Shown here one piece after another: positions 35,075 to 44,274 of a stretch of 64,000 nt of DNA. Below the pieces are notes generated by a model that made no database searches, had not been told where the DNA came from, and worked only from the letters and a program-made list of their open reading frames with translations. Origin of the DNA: Methanothermobacter thermautotrophicus (GTDB lineage Archaea > Methanobacteriota > Methanobacteria > Methanobacteriales > Methanothermobacteraceae); the NCBI RefSeq assembly GCF_014889545.1, contig NZ_QKOF01000003.1:62001-126000 (forward strand). The letters are read 5' to 3'. Made by a program: the position numbers and the translations under genes. Every line of letters starts with the position of its first letter. Position 1 is the first letter of the stretch.

Positions 35075-35101
35075 TATTGTAATTAGTCCATAATTACAAT
35101 A
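35075..35101 (-). promoter_or_regulatory. 11-base inverted repeat and tandem A-tract repeat
   Basis: TATTGTAATTA (35075-35085) and TAATTACAATA (35091-35101) are perfect inverted copies around five bases. Next to them AAAAAACTTTAATATT occurs twice in tandem (about 35045-35076). They lie 50-100 bases before the minus-strand membrane gene, a likely operator-promoter region. Confidence 0.5.
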
Positions 35102-35281
35102 CGATATCGAAGGCGCTGAATGAGGATTATACATACATAAACCCGGTATCCCATCATCAGGACCGTGAATGGATCAGGGGACATCCTGGTGAAGACAAGG
35201 AATCTGCTGGTATGAATGCGTGGATAAATTGCTCAAACAGCACTGCTCCATGAACAGTTTATGTTATACGGGGTGATTTCT

Positions 35282-35638
35282 TTGTATAGGGGAGCAAAGG
35301 TTCTTCTTGTGTTATGTTTCATCATGGTGTGGGCACTGGCCTTTACGGCGGGGATACTCTTCGAAGATGTTCAACAAAAAGAGGATTCATCCACATCAGC
35401 CAGTAGCAGTACACTTAATAAGAAACCTGCCGCAAATTATTCTGTGGGTACGGTGGAAACAGACTCAGCCCGTCCACCGGGGGCTGCACCAGGCCATCGC
35501 ATAAGAGGCCCGGTCTACTACTTATATGATGATGAAATCACCCATAGATGGGTGGCCTGGTACTATGATGAGGATGCAGGACAGTACTTTTCAGAATATG
35601 ACGCCTGGGACCCCAATGCAAAGTGCTACCATGATTGA
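35282..35638 (+). CDS. Membrane-anchored small extracellular protein
   Basis: 118 residues from a TTG at 35282, chosen because GGGGTGA lies five bases before it. One membrane helix (KVLLVLCFIMVWALAFTAGILF), a Ser/Thr-rich linker, and an outer domain rich in Tyr, Trp and Asp (RGPVYYLYDDEITHRWVAWYYDEDAG). Same layout as the opposite-strand gene at 34566-34997, so they may be distant relatives. Family not recognised. Confidence 0.6.
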   Translation: MYRGAKVLLVLCFIMVWALAFTAGILFEDVQQKEDSSTSASSSTLNKKPAANYSVGTVETDSARPPGAAPGHRIRGPVYYLYDDEITHRWVAWYYDEDAGQYFSEYDAWDPNAKCYHD

Positions 35639-35747
35639 TTAACCAGAGGATCCGCTGCAGAGGCCTGAGGTGAATTTTAGTTACAAGGATAATCCTGGAG
35701 AAAAACCTTCATCTGGATATAAAAATGGTTTATATGCAGACCACATG

Positions 35748-35771
35748 TTCGTAATAGTTCTCTATTACGAA
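35748..35771 (+). promoter_or_regulatory. 10-base perfect hairpin in a 490-base gap
   Basis: TTCGTAATAG and CTATTACGAA flank the loop TTCT. A TATA-like TTTATATGC lies about 20 bases upstream. In the rest of the gap before the adhesin (35639-36130), a coding-like scrap at about 35773-35886 reads SYWYIGIQILYAEDG with no start, probably a gene remnant. Confidence 0.5.
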
Positions 35772-36130
35772 GGTCACCCCATCGGGACACCGGTTCCATG
35801 ATTTGACTGAACCTTCATATTGGTACATAGGGATCCAGATACTCTACGCCGAAGACGGGTCAGCCAATGCAGGGACCCGGGGGTGACCTGAGCAGCGGGT
35901 GGAGGGGATAATAAGGGAAACTCCCGGGGATGATCCTGGTTCAGGGTGAATTCATCAAATCTGAGCTTTAAGTCGAGTTCAGAGAAGTTAAGTAGAGGAA
36001 TTTCCAGTATAGAATTAATTAATCATATTACAATCTCTGCACGCCATCATTTAAAAAGTTTTATTTTTGCCCATCGGAAACTGTTTACACTCACAGCCCA
36101 ACAATGTGCAGAGATCATGGAGAAAAAATT

Positions 36131-38389
36131 ATGAAAGGGCATCTATTTGCCATCACTGCCCTTGCAGTGGTCCTTATTCTCTCAGGGGCTGCCTCTGCAG
36201 CTGACATCTATGTCAACTCCACAGGTGGATCTGATGATAATGACGGGCTCTCATGGGCGGCTGCTAAGGCAACCATAAGGAACGCGACCCTGTCCGCCAG
36301 TTCAGGTGACAGCATATTCCTTGCAGACGGGGAATACACCGGCGACGATAACAGGGACATCACCATTGACCGTAACCTTTCCATAACCGGACAGTCAACC
36401 AATGGTACAGTGATAGACTGTGGGTTCCTCGGGAGGGCCTTCTACGTTGGAGATGTCAGTTTCACCCTCAGGAACATCACGGTTAAGCATGGGACTTGAA
36501 ACTGGGGTGGTGTTATCCAAAACACCGGTAACCTGACTGTTGACGGATGCAGATTCATTGATAATAGGGGGCGCTATGGTGCTGTGATAACAAACTATGG
36601 CTCCTCAATGACATACCCCACTGTAACCATAAATAACAGTCACTTCGAGAACAACACAGCGAACGGAGGTACAAGTGGTGGTGCACTATACAATGATTTC
36701 TACGCCACCATGATTGTGGACTCCTGCACCTTCATCAACAACACGGCATTCAATATGGGTGGTGCAGTATACAGTTACTATGAGGGCAACCTCACGGTCA
36801 TTAACAGCACCTTCCTGGGGAACAGCGCAGAAAACATTGGAGGGGCCATCCACAGTGAACATGGAAGTGCAGATATAATAAACTGCACATTTGCAGAGAA
36901 TACTGCCTACAATGGAGGTGCAATTTTTAACTGGGCATCACTTCCGGGTTCAGGGATGAAGGTCATCTCTTCAACCTTCACATCAAACAGAGCAGGAAAT
37001 TCAGGAGGGGCAATCTATAGCGCAGGTGATCTATCTGTTACAGATTCCACCTTCCATGATAGCAGTGCAGTTATATTCGGCGGTGCACTCTATCTATCAA
37101 AATACAGTGATGGTGACAGAGTAGAAATTGAGGCATCATCCTTCACATCAAGCAGTTCAAGGTACGGTGGAGCCATATACGCCCTCTCAACATCAGGTAA
37201 CATGCCTGTTTCAGTTAACAGATGCAACCTGCAGGCTAACTCCGCATGGTACGGTGGAGGGGCAACCTTTTCAGGGGTTAACGCCACCGTCACCGGCTGC
37301 AACTTCACAGAGAACCTTGCATCAGAGCACGCCGGCGGTATAAGGAACGATTATGGTGAACTTAAAGTCAGGAACAGCACCTTCACAGGTAACAGGGCCC
37401 ACTATGGTGCCGGCGGTATTGGGAGCCTCCAAGCATCACTGGCAGATATCAGTGGGTGCACCTTCACAGGTAACGTTGCAGAGACCTGGCATCTGGGATC
37501 AGCGGTCCTCAGCTACTTAACAGAAACCCGAATCAACTTCTGCAGGATAATCGACAACCCTGATGCTGACGTCTACTGTGAAGACGGTCAGACAGTCGAT
37601 GCAAGGTACAACTGGTGGGGCTCCAATTCACCGGACTTCACAGAACTCACTGCAGGTGATGTTACATCCACACCATGGATCATCCTCACAGTCACCGCAG
37701 ACCCATCCAGTGTCAGGACAGGGGGCACCTCACTCATCAGGGCCGACCTCCTGCATGACAGTGAGGGCGTTTTACACAGCACACCCGTACCCTGCACTGG
37801 TCCCGTGGACTTCCATTCCAGCGCTGGAAGCATAGATGATGCATCAATGGTCCTGGGATCCGCCACATCAACACTCAGGAACCTCAACACAGCAGGCACG
37901 GTGAGGGTATTCGCGGCTCTCGATAACCAGGTGGTCAGCACCACAGTCAATGTCACGGCGGCATCATCAGGCATAACACTCAAACAGCTTGCTGCAGCTG
38001 CAGCGTGGGTCAGGAACTACCATGCACGCCACAGGACCCTCCCATCAGGGGTCAGGGTGGGGGCAGTGAATTATTCCATGGCCCAGTTCCTGGACCTCCT
38101 TGTCCGTGGAACAGTACAGATCAGCAGCGGCAACCTGAACCCCCTCAAACCACGTGCCGTGGGTTACGGTGGCAGCACAGGCATCCACAGTAATGGCAGA
38201 CTCTACAGGTCAGCCTATGTGAACCTTGCAGTGACCCTCAGGAACTTCATAAACACCAGTGGCAGGGCACCAAGGTACGCCTTAACCGGTTATGGTAGGG
38301 TAAGCTTTGTGAAGCTCGTATACTGTTACAGCAACATCATAGGGTTCTATGGAAGCAACGGCAGTCTACCACGCTATGTGTTAATATAA
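36131..38389 (+). pseudogene. Beta-helix adhesin with pseudomurein-binding repeats, in-frame TGA
   Basis: A secreted surface protein of about 752 codons. A signal peptide (HLFAITALAVVLILSGAASA) is followed by about 500 residues of right-handed beta-helix repeats with many N-x-A and GGA turns. The last 150 residues carry pseudomurein-binding repeats (LKQLAAAAAWVRNYHARHRTLP, then YVNLAVTLRNFINTSGRAP) that tether it to the wall. Codon 123 (36497-36499) is TGA; the same frame continues without break on both sides (KHGT, stop, NWGGVIQNTGN). A single GGA to TGA change explains it. ATG 36131 is preceded by GGAG. Confidence 0.8.
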
Positions 38390-38395
38390 AATCCA

Positions 38396-38417
38396 ATTAA
38401 TTTTTTATTTTTTTCTG
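38396..38417 (+). terminator. T-rich terminator after the adhesin gene
   Basis: Two long T runs within 25 bases of the stop codon, typical of archaeal termination. Confidence 0.55.
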
Positions 38418-38509
38418 AAACCTTATCCTCTGAGTCCTGAGGGGAGGATAAAGGATTCCCATCATAAACTAGATATATCAATGGATACAGAACTATAATG
38501 GGGATCCAT

Positions 38510-39025
38510 ATGAGACACGCTTTAATTTTGATAGCCATAATATGTTCCACTGTGGCTCTCTCAGGGTGTACAGAAACAAGCAACACCCTATCTGAGAGTG
38601 CAGGTGTGCCGGTGGCCGAGGTGCCTGAAATAGCCCACAGGGTTTCAAGTGCCAGCGGGACCATAGATTCAATAGAATATAAGGGACTCAACCTTTCAAT
38701 GAACCAGTGCCTCTACATATTCGGCAGGGCCATAGTCATGCTTGCGAGTAACGAAAAGGGTAACATACCTGTAAGGGAGTATGGCAACCCTGAGAGTCCT
38801 GATGGCAGGTTAAGCTCCGCAAAATTAACAAGGGCAGAGTACGTTGACATTGCTAACAGGACCTGCACCTGGATGGATAAGAATGGAAGGGTTCCGAATC
38901 ATGTTGGAATAAGGCAGGAGGGGGCCAGGGACCTCTCACCTGATACAGTGCTCAGGTTATTTGTGAAGGTCCTTACAGAGTACAGGTCCACGGGTAAACT
39001 CCCTGAGACGGTTACGGTTCCATAG
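38510..39025 (+). CDS. Lipoprotein with pseudomurein-binding repeats
   Basis: 171 residues. A lipoprotein signal (HALILIAIICSTVALSGC) is followed by three repeats of the pseudomurein-binding type (MNQCLYIFGRAIVML, YVDIANRTCTWMDKNGRVPNHV, VLRLFVKVLTEYRSTGKLPETV), each a helix ending in a G-x-x-P turn. It probably bridges membrane and wall. The ATG at 38510 follows GGGGATC; 38498 would add four residues before the signal. Confidence 0.8.
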   Translation: MRHALILIAIICSTVALSGCTETSNTLSESAGVPVAEVPEIAHRVSSASGTIDSIEYKGLNLSMNQCLYIFGRAIVMLASNEKGNIPVREYGNPESPDGRLSSAKLTRAEYVDIANRTCTWMDKNGRVPNHVGIRQEGARDLSPDTVLRLFVKVLTEYRSTGKLPETVTVP

Positions 39026-39087
39026 AAAAAAGGTTATAGGGGTAAACATTCTGAAAAGGAGAATCAGGTGCCGGGGTCTTGGAGGCT

Positions 39088-39624
39088 CTAGCCTCCGGCG
39101 GACCCCATCAGATTCTGGAAGAACTGGATTATACTGTTTATGAAATCCTGGATTGCTTCAAGTAACCCTCCCCGGGGTTCCGCAGTGGTCCCGTTACCCG
39201 TATATGTGAGGGGTTTACCTGCGGGTTTTTCAGTCTCCCCCTTTATATTTGCACTTATTATTTTCCCCTTCTCTGCATCAACATAGATGGTTCCAACCAT
39301 GTTCCCTGAGCTGTCACGGACCCTCACAACCCAGGCATCTGCTATGTACCTGTATTTTCCGGTCCCCTCAAATGCATCCTCCTTATATTCGTTGAAGGGA
39401 ATCCATTTAACCTCACCGGTTTTATTGACCCTCACCTTCGCCTTCCAGTCACTGTAGGCCGGGGTCATGGCCGTGTAGGGCAGGCCCCTTGAGTCCAGGT
39501 AGTCCTGTGCCAGTGCCGTTGCCTGCTCCCTCTCAATGAGGGGTCCGGAGTCGGCGTAGGCAGTACCAAGTAAAAATAGAACAGTTAATACTGATAGAAG
39601 TTTAGCAGCCTTCTTAAGGTACAT
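39088..39624 (-). CDS. Secreted PepSY-like protein
   Basis: 178 residues: a signal peptide (AAKLLSVLTVLFLLGTAYA) then a PepSY-like domain, with IEREQATALAQDYLDSRG at its start and WVVRVRDSSGNMVGTIYVDAEKGKIISA as the strand-turn-strand end. PepSY domains often inhibit or regulate peptidases, and an M28 peptidase gene lies just upstream on the same strand. A hydrophobic helix ends the protein (IQDFINSIIQFFQNLMG). GGGGGTG precedes the ATG at 39624. Confidence 0.7.
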   Translation of the reverse strand: MYLKKAAKLLSVLTVLFLLGTAYADSGPLIEREQATALAQDYLDSRGLPYTAMTPAYSDWKAKVRVNKTGEVKWIPFNEYKEDAFEGTGKYRYIADAWVVRVRDSSGNMVGTIYVDAEKGKIISANIKGETEKPAGKPLTYTGNGTTAEPRGGLLEAIQDFINSIIQFFQNLMGSAGG

Positions 39625-39759
39625 CAAACACCCCCTTGGGTTAACCTATGTCGCGGGAACTATATAAATCCTCGTTTTTTTCCGTTAGAGTCGGTGAAAA
39701 CTGCTTCTGTGTGTAATCCATGTCTCGTTCATGACCGCCTGCCTTGATAGAAAAATCAT

Positions 39760-40806
39760 CTAATAGAGTAGAAAAAGGTCCTTTACCCTGTTGACAAGGA
39801 ATATAGCTTCAACACTGCACTCCACCATGTCAGCCATGACATCCATGTGCCCCTTAAGTCCTTCCACCCCACCGGACTCCTCCACGAGGTTGCTGTAGGT
39901 GTCACGGTCTGAGAGGTAGCCGGGCATCTCAGTGATGGTGCTGTGGACACCCCCACTGGAGGGGTCCCTCATGGAGACCAGGAAGGTTGAGGGGACGCCT
40001 GCAACCGAGAATGGGAGGTAGACGTGACTTATTGGCTGCTCACCGGATGGTGTTGAGGCCGCCATGAAGTCAACCACACAAGCCCTGATGCCATGCAGCC
40101 GGGCGTTGAGGGCGATGAGGTCCACAAGGGGGCCGCTGTTATCTGAGTAGTAGTCCCTTCTGACGACGCAGGGGGTCCCTGTGCCCATGGCCTCCAGGCT
40201 GATAACTGCAATGATCCTGTCCACATCATCCTGCCTGTTAAGGATGTAATGCCTTGCACCCACCAGGTAGGGGAGATAGACGATCTGGTGGTAGGCATCA
40301 GGGGAGAGGGAGGTCCTTTTCGGGGTTACAAGGGGGAAGGTGAAGCCATCCTCCCCGGCACCGAAGGCTATGAGTTTAATGGTGTAGGGCGGCCTCCGGT
40401 CATGGTACCTCTCCGCGATTTCAAGGAGCAGTGCAAGTCCGGTCGCATCATCGCTGGCCCCTGCTGAGTAGTTCCCGCTCACAGGATCCATTGGAGTGTC
40501 CAGATCGGCGCAGATTATGATCTCATCCTCTGAATCACCCTCAATGGTGGCGATAACGTTGCATGACCTCCTCACCCCGGGTGAGGTTAATGAGTAGTAC
40601 CCGAATTCCTCCACCTCCGTATCTATACCCAGGGTCCGGAAGCGGGAGGCGAGGTACTCTGCAGCCATCATCTCCCTTGCGGAACCGGCGGGTCTTGGAC
40701 CTATATCCTCTGAGAGGTGCCTTATATCTCCCACCATATCCGCCGGGTGAACCGGCTGGATCCCGGAGAGAAGGATGATCATGATGATGAGGGGCTTCAA
40801 CTCCAT
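39760..40806 (-). CDS. Exported M28-family metallopeptidase-like protein
   Basis: 348 residues with a signal peptide (PLIIMIILLSGIQPVHPA). The M28 fold is clear: GPRPAGSAREMMAAEYLASRF, GASDDATGLALLLEIAE with the bridging aspartate, and FGAGEDGF in the place of the catalytic Glu-Glu. The usual first zinc histidine (HxD) is aspartate here (ADLDTP, D101), so activity or metal use may be altered. Likely acts on peptides outside the membrane, perhaps wall peptides. Neighbouring PepSY-like gene may regulate it. Confidence 0.8.
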   Translation of the reverse strand: MELKPLIIMIILLSGIQPVHPADMVGDIRHLSEDIGPRPAGSAREMMAAEYLASRFRTLGIDTEVEEFGYYSLTSPGVRRSCNVIATIEGDSEDEIIICADLDTPMDPVSGNYSAGASDDATGLALLLEIAERYHDRRPPYTIKLIAFGAGEDGFTFPLVTPKRTSLSPDAYHQIVYLPYLVGARHYILNRQDDVDRIIAVISLEAMGTGTPCVVRRDYYSDNSGPLVDLIALNARLHGIRACVVDFMAASTPSGEQPISHVYLPFSVAGVPSTFLVSMRDPSSGGVHSTITEMPGYLSDRDTYSNLVEESGGVEGLKGHMDVMADMVECSVEAIFLVNRVKDLFLLY

Positions 40807-40982
40807 AGAACCACACTGATACTATGTTGTGGGGGGTAGTTAAAGTATGCCATCACCGGCCGCCAGGCCTTCAGTCGGATGGAAATTGTAGTTGGTTGAG
40901 GGGCTCCATGGGAATTTCAAGGTGATGATCCTTCTAATGACACCAGGGGGTATTATAATTTCCTGGGCGGTTATTCCTGACG

Positions 40983-41077
40983 CCCTGCGGAACCTTTCGA
41001 TGTGTTTCCTTGTGGGTTGCCTTAACGAACCTTGTCCGTAGGGCAACCCCTGAGGAATCTTTCGATGTGTTTCCTTA
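40983..41077 (-). repeat. 30-base imperfect direct repeat in a 430-base gap
   Basis: Bases 40983-41012 and 41048-41077 differ at about three positions. On the minus strand both read RKHIERF followed by LRG or RRA, and a micro-frame from ATG 41090 gives 22 residues (MDETVRKHIERFLRG and so on). Probably a partly duplicated remnant of a gene. Nothing else was seen between 40807 and 41233. Confidence 0.5.
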
Positions 41078-41233
41078 CAGTTTCATCCATGCCATGATTT
41101 CTGTATTTTATTTTTTAGTACCACTATGCTCTCCAGAAGGAACTTTCCTTGAGTGCCAGGATCAGCCCCTCTGATGATTGAGGGAATACCGGATGGTAAA
41201 TGATAATAATGAATACATTCAAGATATCTACCG

Positions 41234-42253
41234 GTGTTTCATGTGCTGGGATCCCTCTATGAGGAAGCGGCCCTCAGGGGTGGGATGCTGAAATCTTCAG
41301 CAGAATCCAGGCTCCAGGAACTTCCCGATGTCAGTGAATACTGGATCAGGCATGAGTCCATGGATGACTCACTCTCAACTGCAGCAGCCGATGGTGGCTC
41401 GGGTTTTAAGGAATTTTCAGGCCTCATACTCACAGCCATCAACACCGCCGTGCTCTCAGACTCCGATGAGGTGGTTGAGGGGAGCTTCCTGGACATTCTT
41501 GGATGGCAGGCAGGTATAAGGGAGCGTGTGAGGAACCTCACAGCCATATGCGAATTCAAGAACAGCATAATCGCCATGGATGAGCTGCAGCCTGACCTCC
41601 TCATCATGGACGGCTCCCTCATAGGGACCATCCTGAGGCCCGTCAGGTATGATGGAGTCCTGGGTGATGATGTTAAGGGGTGGATAAGGCGTAACTGCCT
41701 GAGGGAGGTGGCAGCATCAATGGATGGGGTCTATGTACATTCAAGGTCCATGGAGGACACCATCAGGGACGCCCTAAGGTCTGAAAGACCCGTGGTTTAC
41801 CTTGAGGGCATTGAGAGGATGGTGTCAATATGGAAGCTACTCAAGAAGACCAGGGACATGGTGGCGGTGTCTGAGAGGTCAACCATGTCAGACATATTCG
41901 GGGATATGTCTGATCTCTCTGTATTCAATACACTCACAGCTGGACCAGGCCACTCCGTCCCGGTTCACAGGGAACTATCAGGTCTCAAGGGTAAGTTCCC
42001 GGTCCTTGACGCCTTCTTCAGCGGCCTTGAATTCACGGTGTTCTACGCCAGGCTCGAGGAGAACGGCAGGGTCCTTAAATTTGAGGTACCGCGACGCCTG
42101 GGCACCGGTGAAATTGGTGAATACCTTGAGGGTCTCAGGGCATCATCGGCAGAGGGATACCCACACATCCTCAGGAGGGTGAAGGAGGATGTAAGGATAA
42201 CAGCCACGGAGATGGATATCATCGCCGGGATGGTCCTTGAGGGGCTAATCTAA
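41234..42253 (+). CDS. nurA: NurA-domain nuclease
   Basis: 339 residues of the NurA 5'-3' nuclease fold. Acidic active-site motifs are TAAADGGSGFKEF near residue 52 and LLIMDGSLIGT near 125. NurA works as a dimer on the HerA hexamer to resect DNA ends. The start is GTG at 41234 or the nearby GTG at 41243; neither has a strong ribosome site. HerA begins 18 bases after the stop, the classic pairing. Confidence 0.88.
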   Translation: MFHVLGSLYEEAALRGGMLKSSAESRLQELPDVSEYWIRHESMDDSLSTAAADGGSGFKEFSGLILTAINTAVLSDSDEVVEGSFLDILGWQAGIRERVRNLTAICEFKNSIIAMDELQPDLLIMDGSLIGTILRPVRYDGVLGDDVKGWIRRNCLREVAASMDGVYVHSRSMEDTIRDALRSERPVVYLEGIERMVSIWKLLKKTRDMVAVSERSTMSDIFGDMSDLSVFNTLTAGPGHSVPVHRELSGLKGKFPVLDAFFSGLEFTVFYARLEENGRVLKFEVPRRLGTGEIGEYLEGLRASSAEGYPHILRRVKEDVRITATEMDIIAGMVLEGLI

Positions 42254-42271
42254 ATTACTGGAGGTTCTGTC

Positions 42272-43711
42272 TTGGGATTCGTGGGAAGGTGCTATGGTGA
42301 GACATCACCCTGGAGGGTGAGCTTCGTCTCAAGGGAGATGCCAGGGGTTGGCGAGTACGTTGTGATGGAGTATGATGGGCGACGAGTACTGGGGATGATT
42401 GAGTCACTCCTGAGGGGCGTCCCGGGCGTCACAGAGGACCTCAATGACCCTGAGACGGTTGAGAGGATAATCAGGGTCACAGGGGGGAGGCAGTATGTCA
42501 GGGGCACTGTCAGGGTACTGGGTGATGTTGAAACCCTGGAGATACCCAGGGTGCCCCCGGGTCCAGGGACGGAGGTGAGGTCAGCCGACCCGGAGACCCT
42601 CGGGAGGATATTCGGGCGCGGAAACCTGACCCTCGGGAGGTTACTTACGGCCAGCGCACCCTTCACAGTTGACATCAACCGTATGGTCACAAGGCACCTG
42701 GCGGTCCTGGCAGTCACAGGGGCGGGTAAATCCAACACCGTGGCGGTCATAGTGGACGGACTCCTCAGGGCAGGCGGGACCGTCATAATCTTTGACATGC
42801 ACTCAGAGTACGTCAACGCCAGGTTCACAGGTGGAAGGGTTAACAGAATAGGGGCATCCATAAACCCGGCCCACCTCTCACTCAGAGAGATTAAGAGGCT
42901 CAGCAACGTCAGGGATAACGCCTACGTCCAGGAGAGGTACCTTTCAAGGGCTCACAGGATGGTAAGGTCCGGGATGGAGGCCGGCAGCTCATCACCAGCT
43001 GAATTCTTCAGGAGGATGGATGAGAAACTGGATGAGCTTCTCTCAGAGAACAGCAGCGACAGGAGGAGCATAATCGATGTCCAGAACAAGCTGGAGCACA
43101 TGCGTGAATCCTATGAGGAGATAATAGACATGGAGTCTGAGGGGATAATTGAGAGGCTCAGATTAAACCATGCCAATGTGATCGACCTCGGCTCAGTGGA
43201 TGAGACAGGTTCAGATGTCATTGTGAGCCATGTGCTCCAGGAGGTCCTCCAGAGCAGGAAGGAGTATCTCAGGAATGGCACCGGCCTTGAGGCGCCGGTA
43301 TTCATTGTCCTTGAGGAGGCCCACATACTCGCACCCTCTGACCGGCCAACCGAGTCAAGGTACTGGATAGGCAGGGTCGCCAGGGAGGGGAGGAAGTTCG
43401 GGGTCGGGTTATGCCTGGTGAGCCAGAGCCCCAAGTCCCTTGACCATGAGGCCCTCTCCCAGGCCAACAACATGATCATCATGCGCCTCATCGAACCCAA
43501 CGACCAGCTGCACGTTCAGAGGGCCAGTGAGGCCCTCAGTGATGATCTGTTATCTCATCTTCCCTCACTGAACATCGGGGAGGCGGTTGTGGTCGGCCTC
43601 ATGGCACCCTTACCGGCCATTGTGAGGATAGATGAATTTGAGGGTAAGCTCTCGGGCGGTGACCTTGACGTTGCAGGGATATGGAGTGGTATGCGGGTAA
43701 GGGATGAGTAG
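42272..43711 (+). CDS. herA: HerA-type DNA-translocating ATPase
   Basis: 479 residues. An N-terminal HAS-barrel (GFVGRCYGETSPWRVSFVSR) is followed by an FtsK/HerA ATPase with Walker A VTGAGKSNT near residue 150, Walker B VFIVLEEAH, and a sensor region LCLVSQSPKSLD. It pumps DNA to the NurA nuclease. Start TTG at 42272 after GGAGG. Neither Mre11 nor Rad50 genes are in this window, so this is a stand-alone HerA-NurA pair. Confidence 0.92.
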   Translation: MGFVGRCYGETSPWRVSFVSREMPGVGEYVVMEYDGRRVLGMIESLLRGVPGVTEDLNDPETVERIIRVTGGRQYVRGTVRVLGDVETLEIPRVPPGPGTEVRSADPETLGRIFGRGNLTLGRLLTASAPFTVDINRMVTRHLAVLAVTGAGKSNTVAVIVDGLLRAGGTVIIFDMHSEYVNARFTGGRVNRIGASINPAHLSLREIKRLSNVRDNAYVQERYLSRAHRMVRSGMEAGSSSPAEFFRRMDEKLDELLSENSSDRRSIIDVQNKLEHMRESYEEIIDMESEGIIERLRLNHANVIDLGSVDETGSDVIVSHVLQEVLQSRKEYLRNGTGLEAPVFIVLEEAHILAPSDRPTESRYWIGRVAREGRKFGVGLCLVSQSPKSLDHEALSQANNMIIMRLIEPNDQLHVQRASEALSDDLLSHLPSLNIGEAVVVGLMAPLPAIVRIDEFEGKLSGGDLDVAGIWSGMRVRDE

Positions 43712-43848
43712 TTTGCTGCTGCATTCTTATTTGTAGTAGTATGGTGGTCCGTCCTCTGCAGGTTGAGGGGGTGAGTAGTTTGCTGCCGCATCCCCTCCAG
43801 AGTAAAGGATAAGTATCTTGATGTGTAAACTATCCTACAGTGGTATTC

Positions 43849-44274
43849 ATGACAGAGTCAGATTTTAAGGATTTCTATGATGTGCTTGTTGAAAACCTTG
43901 AGTCATATAACGGGGAGTACGCATCCTTCATAGATTACGGGCCGAAGCTCTTCAAGTTGCTCACGGATTTTCTGGGCTATGAGCACCTTAAAAGCCAGCT
44001 CAAACTTAAGATTAGCGCCGCGATAGCCTACTACGTTGTCCCCATGGACATCATACCGGAGACAGTCTACGGTGCATATGGCTACATCGACGATATATTC
44101 ATAACAGCATACGTTATAAGGATCCTGGCGGACGTTTACGGCTACGATTTACTCTCAGAGTACTGGCATGATAAGGATGACCTTGAGGAGGTCGTAGAGC
44201 TCTGCTATGAGAGGTCAAAGGATGTCCTGAGGGATAAAACCAGTGATGTTTTGAATTACGTTGGGTTGCTCTGA
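43849..44274 (+). CDS. DUF1232 (YkvA-like) protein
   Basis: 141 residues with the DUF1232 core AAIAYYVVPMDIIPETVYGAYGYIDDIF, where the x-P-x-D-x-I-P-x-x-x-G-x-x-D-D pattern is diagnostic. Function is unknown. The ATG at 43849 is preferred to the GTG at 43840. Its stop directly meets the stop of the minus-strand zinc protein. Confidence 0.82.
   Translation: MTESDFKDFYDVLVENLESYNGEYASFIDYGPKLFKLLTDFLGYEHLKSQLKLKISAAIAYYVVPMDIIPETVYGAYGYIDDIFITAYVIRILADVYGYDLLSEYWHDKDDLEEVVELCYERSKDVLRDKTSDVLNYVGLL

Noticed and set aside
35773-35886. Short coding frame ending in SANAGTRG
   Set aside because: It has no start codon or ribosome site; kept only as a probable remnant in the gap description.
36497-36499. 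TGA as selenocysteine in the adhesin
   Set aside because: No selenoprotein family match, no visible SECIS-like hairpin, and the site is a surface-loop position in a beta helix.
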